Assembly (NCBI GenBank): GCA_015832175.1
Contig: WJXW01000004.1
Coordinates: 1,240,001 to 1,304,000, forward strand
DNA from: Paraphaeosphaeria minitans
Lineage: Eukaryota; Ascomycota; Dothideomycetes; Pleosporales; Didymosphaeriaceae
Reading direction: 5' to 3'
Length of the DNA: 64,000 nucleotides
Below the pieces are notes generated by a model. That model ran no database searches. It was given only the letters and a program-made list of their open reading frames with translations, and had not been told where the DNA came from. How positions within the stretch are numbered: the first letter of the stretch is position 1; every line of letters starts with the position of its first letter. Below, piece after piece: positions 34,631 to 45,690 of this stretch. The position numbers and the translations under genes are program-made.

Positions 34631-36077
34631 CTATGCTGCGAATGCATAGCTTCCAATAAGGCGATACACGTCCCAGGGTCCTGTCCTGGCCTTCCCATCC
34701 TGCAGTTTTAATATTGCCGCCACTTTCGCCGCTTCTTTAACTCCGAAATGCTCAGCAATCCTATCGAGCTGTTTAATGATCCAGATCCTTGCTCTCTCGG
34801 GACATCCGCGGGACCATGCAGCGGCATAGAGCCCTAACAGGAGGATATACGTGTCGAAGAAATGTGACAGTGTATGAGTGTGCAGGTTCGCGCTGGATCC
34901 TTCTGGTAATCTGTGTGCAGCGGGACCATTGCAGTCTGTCATTTGAGGTACTGTGGCACACACTTCTCCGACTACCAAGGCGGCTGTCTCCATTGCGTGC
35001 TGGCTGGTCTCATCATCAGTATTGGCACAGGATTCAATAATCTCGTCGCAGAGCACGATTCTTATAAAGCGGAGGACATTCCACATCTGTGTATCCATGC
35101 GGGAGGAGTAGACGTCGTAGTAGCCATCCAACGTCGTGTCTCCCTGCTCTTCTGTAACATGTATCCGCTCATACGACCATTTCGGAGGTGCCTCATTGTC
35201 GATGATTTCAAGTTGTCTCTCCAACGCAACACACCGCCGTACTTTCTCTTCTGCTGTCAGGCCACTCGTAGTGATCTCTGAAAGGAGGTTAGTGACCTTT
35301 AGTGTAATCCCTGACAACAACCATTTGGGATCCGAGATGTCAGTATAGCTTGCGGTATGCTCTCTAATCTTGATGATATCCTCCGGTATACTCTCGCGGT
35401 TGGTGATTGATATGACGACGGCGTTTAGGGCTAGCCTTGTAAGCGCCTTCAAGCCACCCGGGTCCGTGAAGTGCTGTAATCCTCGCAGCCTAACGAGCGC
35501 CAGGGCGCCATCGATATGGGCTCGCTGAGACACGGCAGAATTGGGTCTCGAATCGGTGATCTTCTCAAAGAGGTCTAGGAGCAGCGAGGTTTCGAGTGCA
35601 ATGGTCTGTTGGAGGGTGGTCGGATCCTGTAGCACCTTATTCGTCTTCCGAAGTGCGCTAATGTATTTTTGTCTACCTAGACTCTGTGCAGAAGGAGAGT
35701 TCACATGGTGCGACAAGAACGCTAGACTTGCAGCATCTATGCTGAGAGAGAGGTGTTCCGGGGCGGTCTTTGGATCAAAGTGGCGGTATAAGAAATCCCA
35801 TGCTCGACTGAAATCCGCGATGTAATACGAAAAGAATAGCTGTCTCTCCTAGATCGGACGAACTCGCTTTCATCCGAGATACGCAGGACGTCCGTGTCAC
35901 GATATCCATGGCAAAGTACTCCAATTCGCAGGCAGGAGCTGCAAGATGGTCGTTGAAGGTTGCACTACTCACTTTTAGTGACGGGGTGGAACGACCCACA
36001 GGCAAGGGTAGGCGTACTCGGAGTTTTCGGTCCCGACATCTCTGACAGGCCTTCGACGGTTTACCTCTAAATACCAT
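34631..36077 (-). CDS. Zn2Cys6 fungal transcription factor, apparent frame break
   Basis: Exon 1 (36077-36018) and the next exon from 35964, joined over a 53-bp intron, build an intact zinc cluster: C-x2-C-x6-C-x6-C-x2-C-x6-C, beginning KACQRCRDRKLR and ending CLRIGVLC. The reading then runs GYRDTDVLRISDESEF, but the rest of the protein (RQLFFSYYIADFSRAWDF and onward, ending YRLIGSYAFAA) lies in another frame, with the switch near 35850. One missing base would explain it. No good GT-AG pair restores frame; a 43-bp GTCCTG...TAG intron is possible but has a poor donor and would remove conserved-looking residues. The C-terminal 400 residues match the fungal-specific regulatory domain of this class. 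It may be a recent pseudogene, an assembly error or an unusual splice. It is divergent from the broken SDR gene, 650 bp away, and could have regulated it. Confidence 0.75.
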
Positions 36078-36723
36078 ATCAGGTCCTTGACGATATCGTT
36101 ACAATAAGCTCAGAGTGTTGATTATTCTTTGTTGTATCTTAGGAGTGACAGTGCTGAGAGCTACTTCTTCCCAAAATCGCTATATGATGAGTATCTGTGA
36201 GCTTTTGAGCCTCTTCTTCCCGGATTAGCGATATTAGTACGCATCTGGGTGATGTTGCTTCGGAGAAGGATGAGAAAGCAAGGCGTGAGGTGAGCAAGTG
36301 ATGTTGACGCTAAACCGCCGGAGAGACCGCCAGCGAGTGGTTTGTTTGACCAATGAAAAGCCACACCCTATTTCCGATTCGAGTATGCACTTCGACGCTG
36401 ACGCAATAGTGTCCGATATTTCGTCGTCTTTCTTCTCTAACACATGGTCAATAATAATAAATTGGCTTAACTCCGACGCTTGCTCCATGAACATCAAGTG
36501 AATTTACATACTACCCAAAGAAGTATCGAGTTCGTGCAGAAGGATATGGGGTTAAGATGTGCAAATACCGTCAATAGCATAGTAGCATCCAGTCAGTAGG
36601 TACAGCCAGGTAATGTGAATATAAATACTTCTACACCTTTCGTCCTGAAACAGGACACAACATCAGATGTCTTCATTGCAGGCAAGCTGTTCTTTAAATA
36701 GTACACGAGCATTAGACACCATC
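36078..36723. promoter_or_regulatory. divergent promoter, regulator / SDR
   Basis: Separates the Zn2Cys6 gene from the SDR gene. A TATA-like AATATAAATA lies at about 36617-36627, which fits the SDR start at 36724 better than the upstream in-frame ATG at 36667. Confidence 0.5.
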
Positions 36724-37568
36724 ATGTCTTTCCCATACAAGCACGTTCTCCTAGTCGGGGCAACATCTGGCATAGGGACGGCAATGGCAGACAAGCTTGT
36801 CACGGAAGGGATCCACGTCACTGCCGTTGGACGTCGCAAAGACCGTCTCGATGCCTTTGTCTCAACACACGGTTCCTTGAAAGCCTCCAGCCTAATCGCC
36901 GATATCTCAAATCTGGACGACTTGCCCACTTTTGCTGAGAAGTAAAATTTTACTTTCGTTCTCGACGCCACCGTTACTGACCACAATCACAGCGCGATCA
37001 AGCAACATCCCACGACTGACGCCATCTTCCTCAACGCCGGCCAGCAACGTCGGTTCAATTTCGCCTCGCCATCCACAGTGCATCTCTCCGAGTTCAACAA
37101 GGAGATGACCACGAACTTCACATCCTTCGTCGCTCTGACGCACGCTTTCCTCCCGCATCTCCTCGCTTCTTCCAATCATACTGCTCTCATTTACACAGGA
37201 ACGCACATCTCGCTCGTCCCAGCGGCTACCTTTCCCGCATACAGCGCGTCTAAAGCCGCGCTCGACGTCTTTATTATGTGCATCCGGGAGCAGTTGCGCA
37301 ACTCTTCTGTGAATATTTTGCACGTCTCGCCACCGCTTGTGCAGTCAGAGATACATAATTATGAGATGGGTGCTGAGGTCGGCCAGAAGATGGGTATACC
37401 AGCCGAGGAATTTGTGAAGGAGAGACATGGAGGGAACTTAAAGAGGGAAAGAAAGACGTGTACATTGGAAGTATTGGCGCGAGCTCGAGGGAGCAGTTCA
37501 TGGAGATCGTTGATAGGCGTGCGGAGGCGATTGAGCGATTGAACGAACTGCTGAGGAATCTCCATTAA
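36724..37568 (+). pseudogene. SDR oxidoreductase with a 2-bp frameshift
   Basis: Starts at 36724 (MSFPYKHVLLVGATSGIG), with an intron at 36942-36992. Family features: the GATSGIG cofactor loop, LNAGQQRR in place of NNAG, a serine-poor TGTHIS catalytic strand, and the YSASK catalytic Tyr/Lys pair. This resembles the fungal DltE/YdfG-like SDR branch. The frame is intact to EEFVKE near 37420 and then reads nonsense, whereas the other frame continues the family end: TWRELKEGKKDVYIGSI, EQFMEIVDRRAEAIERL, stop at 37568. Removing one GA from the GAGAGA run at 37419-37424 joins the two halves exactly. So the copy is a fresh frameshift, or the run was miscounted in assembly. As written, the protein would end at 37542 with an altered tail; the catalytic core would survive. 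Confidence 0.75.
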
Positions 37569-37678
37569 TTCTCTGGAGGATGGGGGTGTTCAGCACTAAG
37601 ACAGCATCCCAAGCATCTCGCACGGCAGTAAAAGAAAATACATAAGTCATGTCCGTGGTACCCATCCACGCTATGTGT

Positions 37679-39844
37679 TTACGCATTCTCCCAATCAAGC
37701 TGAAGCTCAGGTCTGCCCTCCCGCCACTCATCGATCGGTACCGAGCCTGGCATCTCCTCTCCATTGCTGAGTTTCAAACGGGGGAACGATTTATTGCGCC
37801 AGTCGTAGTTGGTCTCTTTGTTCGCAAGCTCTTCGTTCACAAGGAGCACAGCACCCGAATGATGGCCTGCTGCACTCACTCTAAGCGCAAAGTAAGCGCC
37901 GAGACCATCTTCTCCCATATCCTAGCAGGAGATCGTTAGCGCGTTTTTGGGTAGGTATGAATATTTTGCGGATCAATTGGGATCGGCGGGACTCCCCAAT
38001 GTGACTTGGGGTAGCATAGGACTCATTCCAACGGTGTACCTGCATCAAGATAGAGGGAAATTCAACGTACCTCGTCCCAGGCTCTAGCCTCTTGCTCGAT
38101 CCATTCACTCAGCTCGCCCCCCACGTTCGTGTTTCCCTGGGCGTACAAAGCAAATCGCTCCGATGCCTCTTGCATGTCTTTGCCGCCAGATTCAAGGAGA
38201 TCCAGCCACTCCTGCTGCTCCTTGCGAAACCATACTTCTCGACCTCTTGTATAACCGTCTTGAGTGATTCCACGCGAGTTGAATCCGCGGAGGCGAGCAG
38301 CCGGTAGTGTTCCCAAGCCGAGACAATCTCGGAATTCCGCTCCTTTGCCATAGGCGGTTATCTTGCCAGTCGAATGCAGGGCCAGAAAGTGGTAGTCACC
38401 GAAGGCTATCGACACGATGTTGTTATGTTGCAAAGCCGGTATATACTTCAAGCCTGCAACATCCGACTGACTAGGATTGGTAGTACGCGCATTCCAAATT
38501 CTTTCTAAGTAATCCTGCTCCACAATAACCACGCTACCGTTGCTGAATACTGCGAACGTCCGGAATGAGCCCTGAACGTCCAACAGTTTTCCAATCTCAC
38601 CACCGAACGCACAAATCTCCAGAATGTTGTCTGCCTTGTCTTTCTCATCCAGCCTGCTGCAGAACACTTTGCCGATATCGGTGACAAAGACCACAAAGTG
38701 CTCAAGAACAATGTGGTTCTTCACCTGTCCAACTTCTTCTCCAAGGGCCCGGTCGTGGTCTGATTCTCGGACAGCTCCCTTGGGGCGTTGGTATCCTGTC
38801 TTTGGAAGCTCGAAATTCTCAAGTAACAACATTGTGTCAGGTTCCTCAGGCTCAGGATCTCGCTGTAAGAGTCGCCGTGGGACCGAACGAACTCGCCGTG
38901 GACCGTGCCGGGCTGCTCTGGGTCGGAGCGGCTCCCATGCAACTATTCCAACACCATGAACATAAGCTGAACTGTAACTCCAACCTGCTACGACTTGCTT
39001 CACTGTTCCGAATAGCGAACTGTTTGCCAATTTCGAACCGCCAGAAGAGACTTCTTTGAGATCTATATTGACGAACTTGATCTGGACAGCAGGGTTGTCA
39101 AAACTGTGCCAAGACCAGATCCGACCGCTGTCTGAGAGGCCTAGAATGTGTGATCGCCCAGAAGAGAATTGACGTATTGCGATTGTAGGCTCGTTATACG
39201 CAGCAGCACCAACAGCAGGGAATTGTGGGTATCCGGGTGGGAAAGTCAACGCTTTTGGATCAGCACTACCACCCCAGCTTCGTTCGCCATCCAGGAGTCC
39301 AACTGAGTACAATTTTCCTTTCGAGTTGAGGATCGTAGTCGACCATCCGCCGTTTTGTAGGTCTGCGATGACACCCATCTCTCGCGCTCCGTGCATTTCT
39401 TGAGGAGACGTGCATGACCGTGCATTTGTGTGATGACCTAGACGGTTATTCCCCTCGCTACCCCATGTATATACTCGGGTCTGTGTGAGGAGGCGTTTGT
39501 ACATCTTCTGCCAACGAGCTCCGTCATGCTGCACAACTGGTTGGTTTGGTATGCGGAAAGTGCCTAGTATAAGTGTCAGCAAATCGGTATGATGAAGTAA
39601 GCGTTACTCCAGATTCAGGACGGCGACTCTGCTGAGACTGTCCAGGCTCGCTCAGGTGCATAGTTGAAAGTTGACACTTACTACGGCTCTGGAAGGACCA
39701 ATATGCAGGGTCCAAGCGAATCGAGGGCTGCTGAAATGGCTTGCAAGTACTACAAAAAGCGAGGAAGCTTCTCGCATCGAGATACGGAAACACTAATACC
39801 AGTATGTCCAGCGGGAGTTCTGTGATGTTAATCGTTTCGGCCAT
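37679..39844 (-). CDS. F-box / RCC1-repeat protein, SAF1-like
   Basis: Probable substrate receptor of an SCF ubiquitin ligase. Three exons, 39844-39682, 39563-38071 and 37921-37679, give 632 residues. The N-terminus is an F-box (ITELPLDILVLVFPYLDARS, residues 7-26 and on). The body is a seven-blade RCC1-type propeller with VYTWGSEGNNRLGH, KLYSVGLLDGE, RIWSWHSFDNP and KITAYGKGAEFRDCLGLG. The last exon, reached over a 149-bp intron with a GCTAAC branch site, begins DMGEDGLGAYFALRVSAAG and completes the family C-terminus. In budding yeast Saf1 sends adenine deaminase Aah1 for degradation; the target here is unknown. It is convergent with the frameshifted SDR gene. Confidence 0.9.
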
Positions 39845-40212
39845 GTTGTTCTGATGGTATGCTGTTGCGGGGGACGAACGCGAGTCGTGCTTCGATGTAA
39901 GGCCGAACTATGACGCCAACGGCAGGGGTAAGCTGCTGATCTTGGCGCGCTAGTCTAGGAAAAGAATAGACCAATCTCTGAGTCAACATTCTCTATCAAT
40001 TTCATCCCTCCACCACGATTGGCGCCTCGAATTCGTACCAGCTGGACACAATAACGTGACTACATAATAAAGACCCATGCCTGTGCCCTGGAGATTGCGA
40101 CCTTCCACAACATCTAATTTTCCCCGCTTCCGGCAATATCTGCACGTCAATTCCAATTATTGTACCTGAGGACTGAAAGACACGCGCAAAGATCAGAGCT
40201 CCTGTCGACGCA
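39845..40212. promoter_or_regulatory. divergent promoter, F-box/RCC1 gene / eIF2B delta
   Basis: Spacing of 368 bp between divergent starts. No clear TATA box or known motif. Confidence 0.4.
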
Positions 40213-41790
40213 ATGAGTGGACCAATTGAAGGCGAAGCGGTGGCGGCACCAGCTGCTCCCCCGCAAGCACCGAACGACCAAGCAATCCCAGCAGCTCCGG
40301 CAAAGGCTGATCCCAAGGGTACAAAGCCTGCGGAAGATGGTGCCTCAAAGAAATTGTCAGGTGCAGATCTGAAGAAACAGAAGCAGCTAGAGAAACAAGC
40401 AAAGAGAGCTCAAGCAAAGGCGACTGCACCCGCAGCGACGCAGCAGGGCGGATCTCCAAAGGAACAGAAGCAGAAAGAGCAGAAGCAGTCTCAGAAGAAA
40501 GATGAAGCCAGACCTTTGCCAATCCGGAGGAGACCGTCCCAGTCCGGTGCGGTGCCACAGCAGCAGGCGAAAAAGGAATCGAAGCGGGACCAGAAGAATC
40601 TTGGACTATTCTTTGGCCATCTGTACAGTCAGCCTAGACAGCATTCGATGGTGGGAGCTTCGAAAGACGTACACCCTGCTGTCCTTGCCCTTGGTCTGCA
40701 ATACAGCAGCTACGTGATCTGTGGTAGCACTGCGCGGATGGTCGCTATGCTTCTGGCCTTTAAAGCAGTCATCGAATCATACCAGACACCCGTGGGAACC
40801 AGTCTGGCGCGACATCTCACCAATCACCATCTAAGCCCACAGATTGACTACCTGCGAGGGTGTCGACCGCTCAGCATCAGCATGGGCAATGCCATTCGAT
40901 GGCTCAAAGACCGTAAATTCAGCTCCATCTCAGCGCAAACACTCTACTGACCCATGAATCTAGTCATCATCAAGATCGACCCTTCTACTCCTGAAGCAGA
41001 AGCCAAGCGCGACCTCGTCGAGGAAATCGACATGTTCATCCGCGAGCGCGTCACGGCCGCCCAAAAGCTAATACGCGACCAAGCCGCGACGAAGATCCTG
41101 CCGGGCGACGTGATCCTCACCTACGCCTCGTCTTCGATCGTCGAGCAGACGTTGCTCCAAGCGCACAAAGCCGGCGTCCCCTTCACCGTCATCGTCGTCG
41201 ACTCCAAGCCCCTATTCGAAGGCAAGACGCTCGCGCGCAAGCTCGCCAACCAAGGCATCACCGTCCGCTACTACCTCATCACGGGGGCCTCGCACGCCGT
41301 CAAAGACGCGTCCAAGGTGTTCCTCGGCGCGCACGCCATGATGTCCAACGGGCGGCTCTACTCGCGCGTCGGCACGGCTCTCGTCTCCATGCTCGCCCGC
41401 TCGCAATCCCTCCCCGTGCTCGTGCTCTGCGAGTCGGTCAAGTTCACCGAGAAAGTCGCCCTCGACTCCATCGTCGGCAACGAGGTCGCCCCCGCAGACG
41501 AGATCCTCTCCGAAGCCGAGCGCGCCTCCCTGCTTCCGCTCGAACTTCATCTCCCGGCCACGCATCCCTCGAGGAACAAGTCCGACCATGACAAGTTCGC
41601 CGCCGCCGACGACGCAAAGTCCGGACCCCTGGATGTGCTCAAGTGGGTCGAGGGCTCCGACAACCTGCACCACCTCCAGGTGTTGTACGACGTCACGCCC
41701 GCCGAGTACATCAACATGGTCATCACGGAATACGGGAGTCTGCCGCCGAGCTCGGTGCCCGTGGTCCATCGGCTGAGTACGAATACCTGA
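40213..41790 (+). CDS. GCD2: translation initiation factor eIF2B subunit delta
   Basis: Regulatory subunit of the guanine nucleotide exchange factor that recycles eIF2-GDP. Two exons, 40213-40912 and 40964-41790, give 508 residues. The N-terminal 130 residues are disordered and Lys/Gln/Ala-rich, as in fungal Gcd2. The alpha/beta/delta Rossmann-like domain follows: HPAVLALGLQYSSYVICGST, ARMVAMLLAFKAVIESY, SMGNAIRWLKD joined to LIIKIDPSTPEA, ILTYASSSIVEQTLLQAHKAG, YYLITGASHAVKDASKVF and the C-terminal LYDVTPAEYINMVITEYG. The intron was placed where the WLKDLIIKID join restores the family sequence. It is shorter than yeast Gcd2 only in the N-terminal region. Confidence 0.95.
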
Positions 41791-42158
41791 GTTGCCTGCC
41801 CTGCGCTGCGCGTTCTGGATTTTTTTTTTTCGTTTTTTGTTCTTTCTTCTTTTCTTTTCGATTCGAGTTGGCTTTTGGTTGTGTGGATTTTCAGTGTTTG
41901 GATGCGAAGAGATCACTAACGATTTGTGAAGGGACCGATGGTGATGAGCTGGATGCTCCGTCGAAGAGACTCGCTCATGCTGCAGCGCCGCCGGTGCATC
42001 GTGGCAATGCGTGTGCATGAGAGGGGATGCGGGTGCGGTGCGGTGCGGTGCTGTTCAGCATGGTGGACGGGACTGAGCTTGCTGTACGATGACACTTTGG
42101 GTAATAGGATAGCATGTAGTGTGTTCCATTCACCATAGCTTCATTTGCGAAACCGTGT
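41791..42158. other. intergenic with a poly-T/pyrimidine tract
   Basis: Convergent 3' ends of eIF2B delta and the CCDC137-like gene. A T-rich tract at 41819-41865 follows the eIF2B stop codon. No gene. Confidence 0.45.
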
Positions 42159-43199
42159 CTACAGCTGCGGCTCGCCCCTCTTCTGCGCCATCAGCCTCCG
42201 ATACGTCTCAATGATCCCCTGCCTCTCCTCGCCCAGCTCCTCCCTCTTCCTCAAGCTCCCCGCGCTGTTCGGCACATTCCCCACATTCACCTTTGCGCCG
42301 GCCTTGACCTTGAAAATCTCCCTCGGCACCTTGGTAAAACTGGGCGGCTCCTGCACCACATCGTGCAGCCCCCTCCTCTTCCCCTCCTCCCGCTTCTTCC
42401 GCAGGGCCTCCCACTCGTCTTCGCCCTTGTCATCCCGCACCTCGCCCACCACAAGCCTCTTCTTCCCCCTCTTGCTAGCCTTCTTCTTCTTCGCCCCGGC
42501 CGTCGGCCCGTCCGAGTCCTGCGTCTTGTCCTCCCACATGGCATCCAGCTCGTCCTGCTCCTCCTCGGCGAGCTCAGCAGCCTCCCTCTCCTTGTCGCGG
42601 ATGCGCGCTTCCTCCTTGCGCCACCCCTCCTGCAGCCGCTTGAGATGCCGCTCGTGCTTGGTGACCCTGTGGTCGCCGAGCCCCGGCGTCTTCTTGCCGC
42701 TCTTGGCAATCCCGCTCAGCGGCAGCGCCTGGTTGACGCGCTGCCTGAAATCCGACAAGCTCTCGCCCGGCATGATTTTGAGCTGGGGAGTGGCGACGTC
42801 GGGCTGTGCTTCGCTGTTTGGCGCGGCGTCCTGTTCCGTGTCTGCGGCGACGGCGGCCTGCGTGGGCTTGGGCGTGGGCGTGGGCTTGGGCTTGGGCTTC
42901 TTGGGCTTTTTGCCGTCGTCGAGACCCGAGCGGCGCTTGGGATTCGCGGAGAAGGCCATGAGGCGCGCAAAGGCTTTGGGCGTGTCGTCGGTGCCGTAGC
43001 CTTGGACGTGCATTGTTTTGCGCTTCTTGGATTTCTGCGCGGGCGTCGTGCGGACTTTGCCTACGGGGAGAGGTGCGGCGCGGACCGAGGGGGGGAGGTC
43101 GAAGCTTGGGGTAGGTTAGCAGCTTCACAGGTGAGAAGGATAGGGTCTGACGGACTTGTTCGCATCGTGCTCGGCTTTGCGCTTGTGCTTGTGAGGCAT
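42159..43199 (-). CDS. basic coiled-coil protein, CCDC137-like
   Basis: Two exons, 43199-43156 and 43104-42159, give 329 residues. The protein starts MPHKHKRKAEHDANN and has many Lys/Arg clusters, suggesting nuclear or nucleolar location. Landmarks are the LPLPVGKVR segment, the MPGESLSDFRQRVNQALP block, a long charged helix (KHERHLKRLQEGWRKEEARI) and a second basic block before the end VPREIFKVKAGAK. The MPGES...F...RVN block recalls the CCDC137 family, linked in animals to the nucleolus and ribosome formation; this match is by eye. The antisense strand is open for 280 codons but has no protein-like composition. Confidence 0.75.
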
Positions 43200-43630
43200 G
43201 GTGGCGGTGGGTGGTGTTGTGGGATTATACTGTGGTGCAGCTGCAGGACTGAGACGCGACGCCAAAAAAGTTGTGCAGGCATCTTCGGTCTGGAGAGCGT
43301 GGGGCAGGAGTGGCTCTTGGCGGTCCACCCTCCAGGTTCCCTACGTACGTTGGCTGTGTTCGCATCATCACATTTCCGTTTAATGATACGGTCTTCGCAG
43401 CATCGCATTTCCGTTTACTGATGCGGTCTGCCAGAGAATACGGTTGAAACATGTAAATTTCGAGTTGTGCCTCGGATATCTTGGGCATCTAAAACGGCTC
43501 AAGCCAAACCCCTTACACCAAAGAACCCATCAAACCGCCGCACCCGGGTATCTCATGCGCGTCTCGCACTCCAAATCACGATCCCAATCCCAAACACCGT
43601 TAAAGCATGACAATCCATCCTCCCACCTAC

Positions 43631-45194
43631 CTAACCCATCTCCCATGCCCCTCCACCCCCCCAATTCCCTCTCGTCATCTCCCTCAAATCATCCCCATTC
43701 AATTGATCCACACCCTCCTCCACCAACACCCGCCACACCGTATTCCTCACGCTAACCGGCCACTTCGGCGCGCCCCAATACCTACTCTTCAACCCCCTTT
43801 CCTTCGCCGTCCTGATCTGCGTCCTAATCAGCTCCCTCTGCGCCGCCGACACCCGTCCGAACCAGCACCACCCGACCGCCTTCTTGAAGTCGGCGGACGC
43901 GTAGTACGAGTTTGTGAGGTCGAAGGTGGACTGGGGCGTGGTGCCGACGGTGCCTTGGCCGCCGGCGCGCTTGGACTCGTGGTTGTTGGTTTGGGCGGAG
44001 ATCGGGGAGAGCGTGGCGAGGGGCGCGTCGAAGAAGATGTCGCGGTGGGTGGTGTTGCGGGTTATGAGGTCGAAAGGGGCGTTGCCGGTTGCGACGACGG
44101 TGATGGGGCCTGGTATGAGGGTGTGGCCGTCGTAGTAGGATAGGTAGCCTTTCTGGCGTAGAGGCTCGAGCTGCGCCGAGACTACGGGGTAGAGGGCGTG
44201 GCCGTCGTTTTTGAAGTCGACGAGGAGGACAATGGTTTGGTAAGGGTCCATCTCGAAGACGCCGTTTCTGGCGGGGGACTTTGAGGTGGTTTGGAAGGGG
44301 GGGTTGGGTGCGTTGGGTGTATTTTGCTGGTCGACGATGCGCATCAGAGGTTTCACGTACATGGAGCGGAAGGTGTGGTCTACGGTTAGGTCGCGCGTGC
44401 TGTGGCCGACAAACAGTTGGCCAGAACGCTCGGGAAAGAGCCATACGTCTGCTTCGACGCCGGTGCAGCCCCATCTCAGGGCCTCGTAGAGAGGCACACG
44501 ACGCCAGTAGTCGTTATGGGAGTGGCAATGAATGGGTTTGACGTTGCGAGTGAGGCCCGTGAAGTCACCTGCTCGATATTGCTCAAGAGGCAGGAAGTCG
44601 CGTGGATAGGTGACAGCATCGTCTCGGAGGAGGTTCACCAGGCTCACGAGAAGATTGGAGAGGTGAAGGATGCCACTATGCTCGTTAGCTCACTCCCCCA
44701 CACCAACGTCGGCGGTAAGTTGCAGGATTGGGAAGATGTGCCAAGTCGCCCGGAAGCTGCGGAACGGGCACTTACAAAAAGACGACTACGATCAGCGGCA
44801 CTGCCAGCACGGTCTTGATGCCACACCTCCTCACCCTCCAACCCCTCTGCACACTCTTCTCCTTCTCCTCGAGCGGAAAGCGCACCCGATCGAAGGGCTC
44901 CTCTCTCCCAAAGCCAACATTCCGCCGGCGCACGGCCATCAACAGCCTCTCGATGACACGGCGAGCAGACGTCAATCGCAGGCTCTCGATGACACGGCGA
45001 GCAGACGTCAATCGCAGGCTCTCGACGACACGGCGAGAAGGCGTCAATCGCAGGCTCTCAAACTCGTCCTCTTCCTCGCCCTCGCCGTCCTCCAGGGCCC
45101 GCAACGACACTGTTGTCGCGTTTTTGTTAAGAGGGAATGGAGAGTGGGAGTCGTAGTCCAGGAGGAGAGGCTTGCCAGCGTCGAGAGCAGCCAT
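43631..45194 (-). CDS. AIM6-like membrane protein with PLC/GDPD-type fold
   Basis: Two exons, 45194-44776 and 44675-43631, give 487 residues. The N-terminus is cytosolic-type, with three tandem copies of a 12-residue unit (RVIESLRLTSAR type), followed by one membrane segment just before and across the intron (IKTVLAVPLIVVVFF, then GILHLSNLLVSLVNLL). The large C-terminal domain has the phosphodiesterase-like signatures PIHCHSHNDYWRRVPLYEAL, GCTGVEADVWLFP and IVLLVDFKNDG, matching the Altered Inheritance of Mitochondria protein 6 family of fungi. The catalytic activity of that family is not established; the conserved His and Glu/Asp residues suggest a phosphodiester hydrolase. The 36-bp coding repeat lies at 44947-45054. 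Confidence 0.9.
44947..45054 (-). repeat. 36-bp coding minisatellite, 3 copies
   Basis: Units at 44947-44982, 44983-45018 and 45019-45054. The first two are identical; the third has a few changes. The unit length keeps frame and gives a 12-residue protein repeat in the AIM6-like N-terminus. Confidence 0.9.
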
Positions 45195-45299
45195 GATGGG
45201 CTCCGCCAGGCACGAGCCAATGGCGTGCTAGCGCGGCTGCACCCTGAAATGGCGGGGAACTGGGCTGTGTCCAGACAGCGTGTTGCGAGAGGGAGGCAG

Positions 45300-45690
45300 A
45301 CCTGACTTGCAGACGGGGTGTTGAGAAGACTTGACTTGCAGACGGGGTGTTGAGAAGACTTGACTTGCAGACGGGGTGTTGAGAAGACTTGACTTGCAGA
45401 CGGGGTGTTGAGAAGACTTGACTTGCAGACGGGGTGTTGAGAAGACTTGACTTGCAGACAGGATATTCCGAGAGAGTGGCAGACCTGACCTGCAGACAGG
45501 ATATTCCGAGAGAGTCGCAGACCTGACTTGCAGACAGGGTGTTGTGAAGACCTGACTTGCAGACGGGGTGTTGTAAAGTCCTGACTTGCAGACCGGGGTG
45601 TCGTAAAGACCTAACTTGCAGACAGGATGTTCCGAGAGAGTGGCAGACTCGACCCGAAGCCAGCGTGTCCCGAGAGGGAGTCGCAGGCTC
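45300..45690. repeat. 29-bp minisatellite with diverged flanking copies
   Basis: About five near-identical copies of GACTTGCAGACGGGGTGTTG plus a GAGAAGACTT link run to about 45445. More diverged copies with ATATTCCGAGAGAGT inserts follow to 45690. It lies directly upstream of the AIM6-like start codon. An open frame through it is an artefact of the repeat. Confidence 0.88.

Noticed and set aside
41212..42018. 268-codon minus-strand frame
   Set aside because: Antisense shadow of eIF2B delta exon 2, open because of strong third-position GC bias.
42145..43421. plus-strand frames of 284 and 352 codons
   Set aside because: Antisense of the basic CCDC137-like gene; Leu/Ser/Arg-rich shadow composition.
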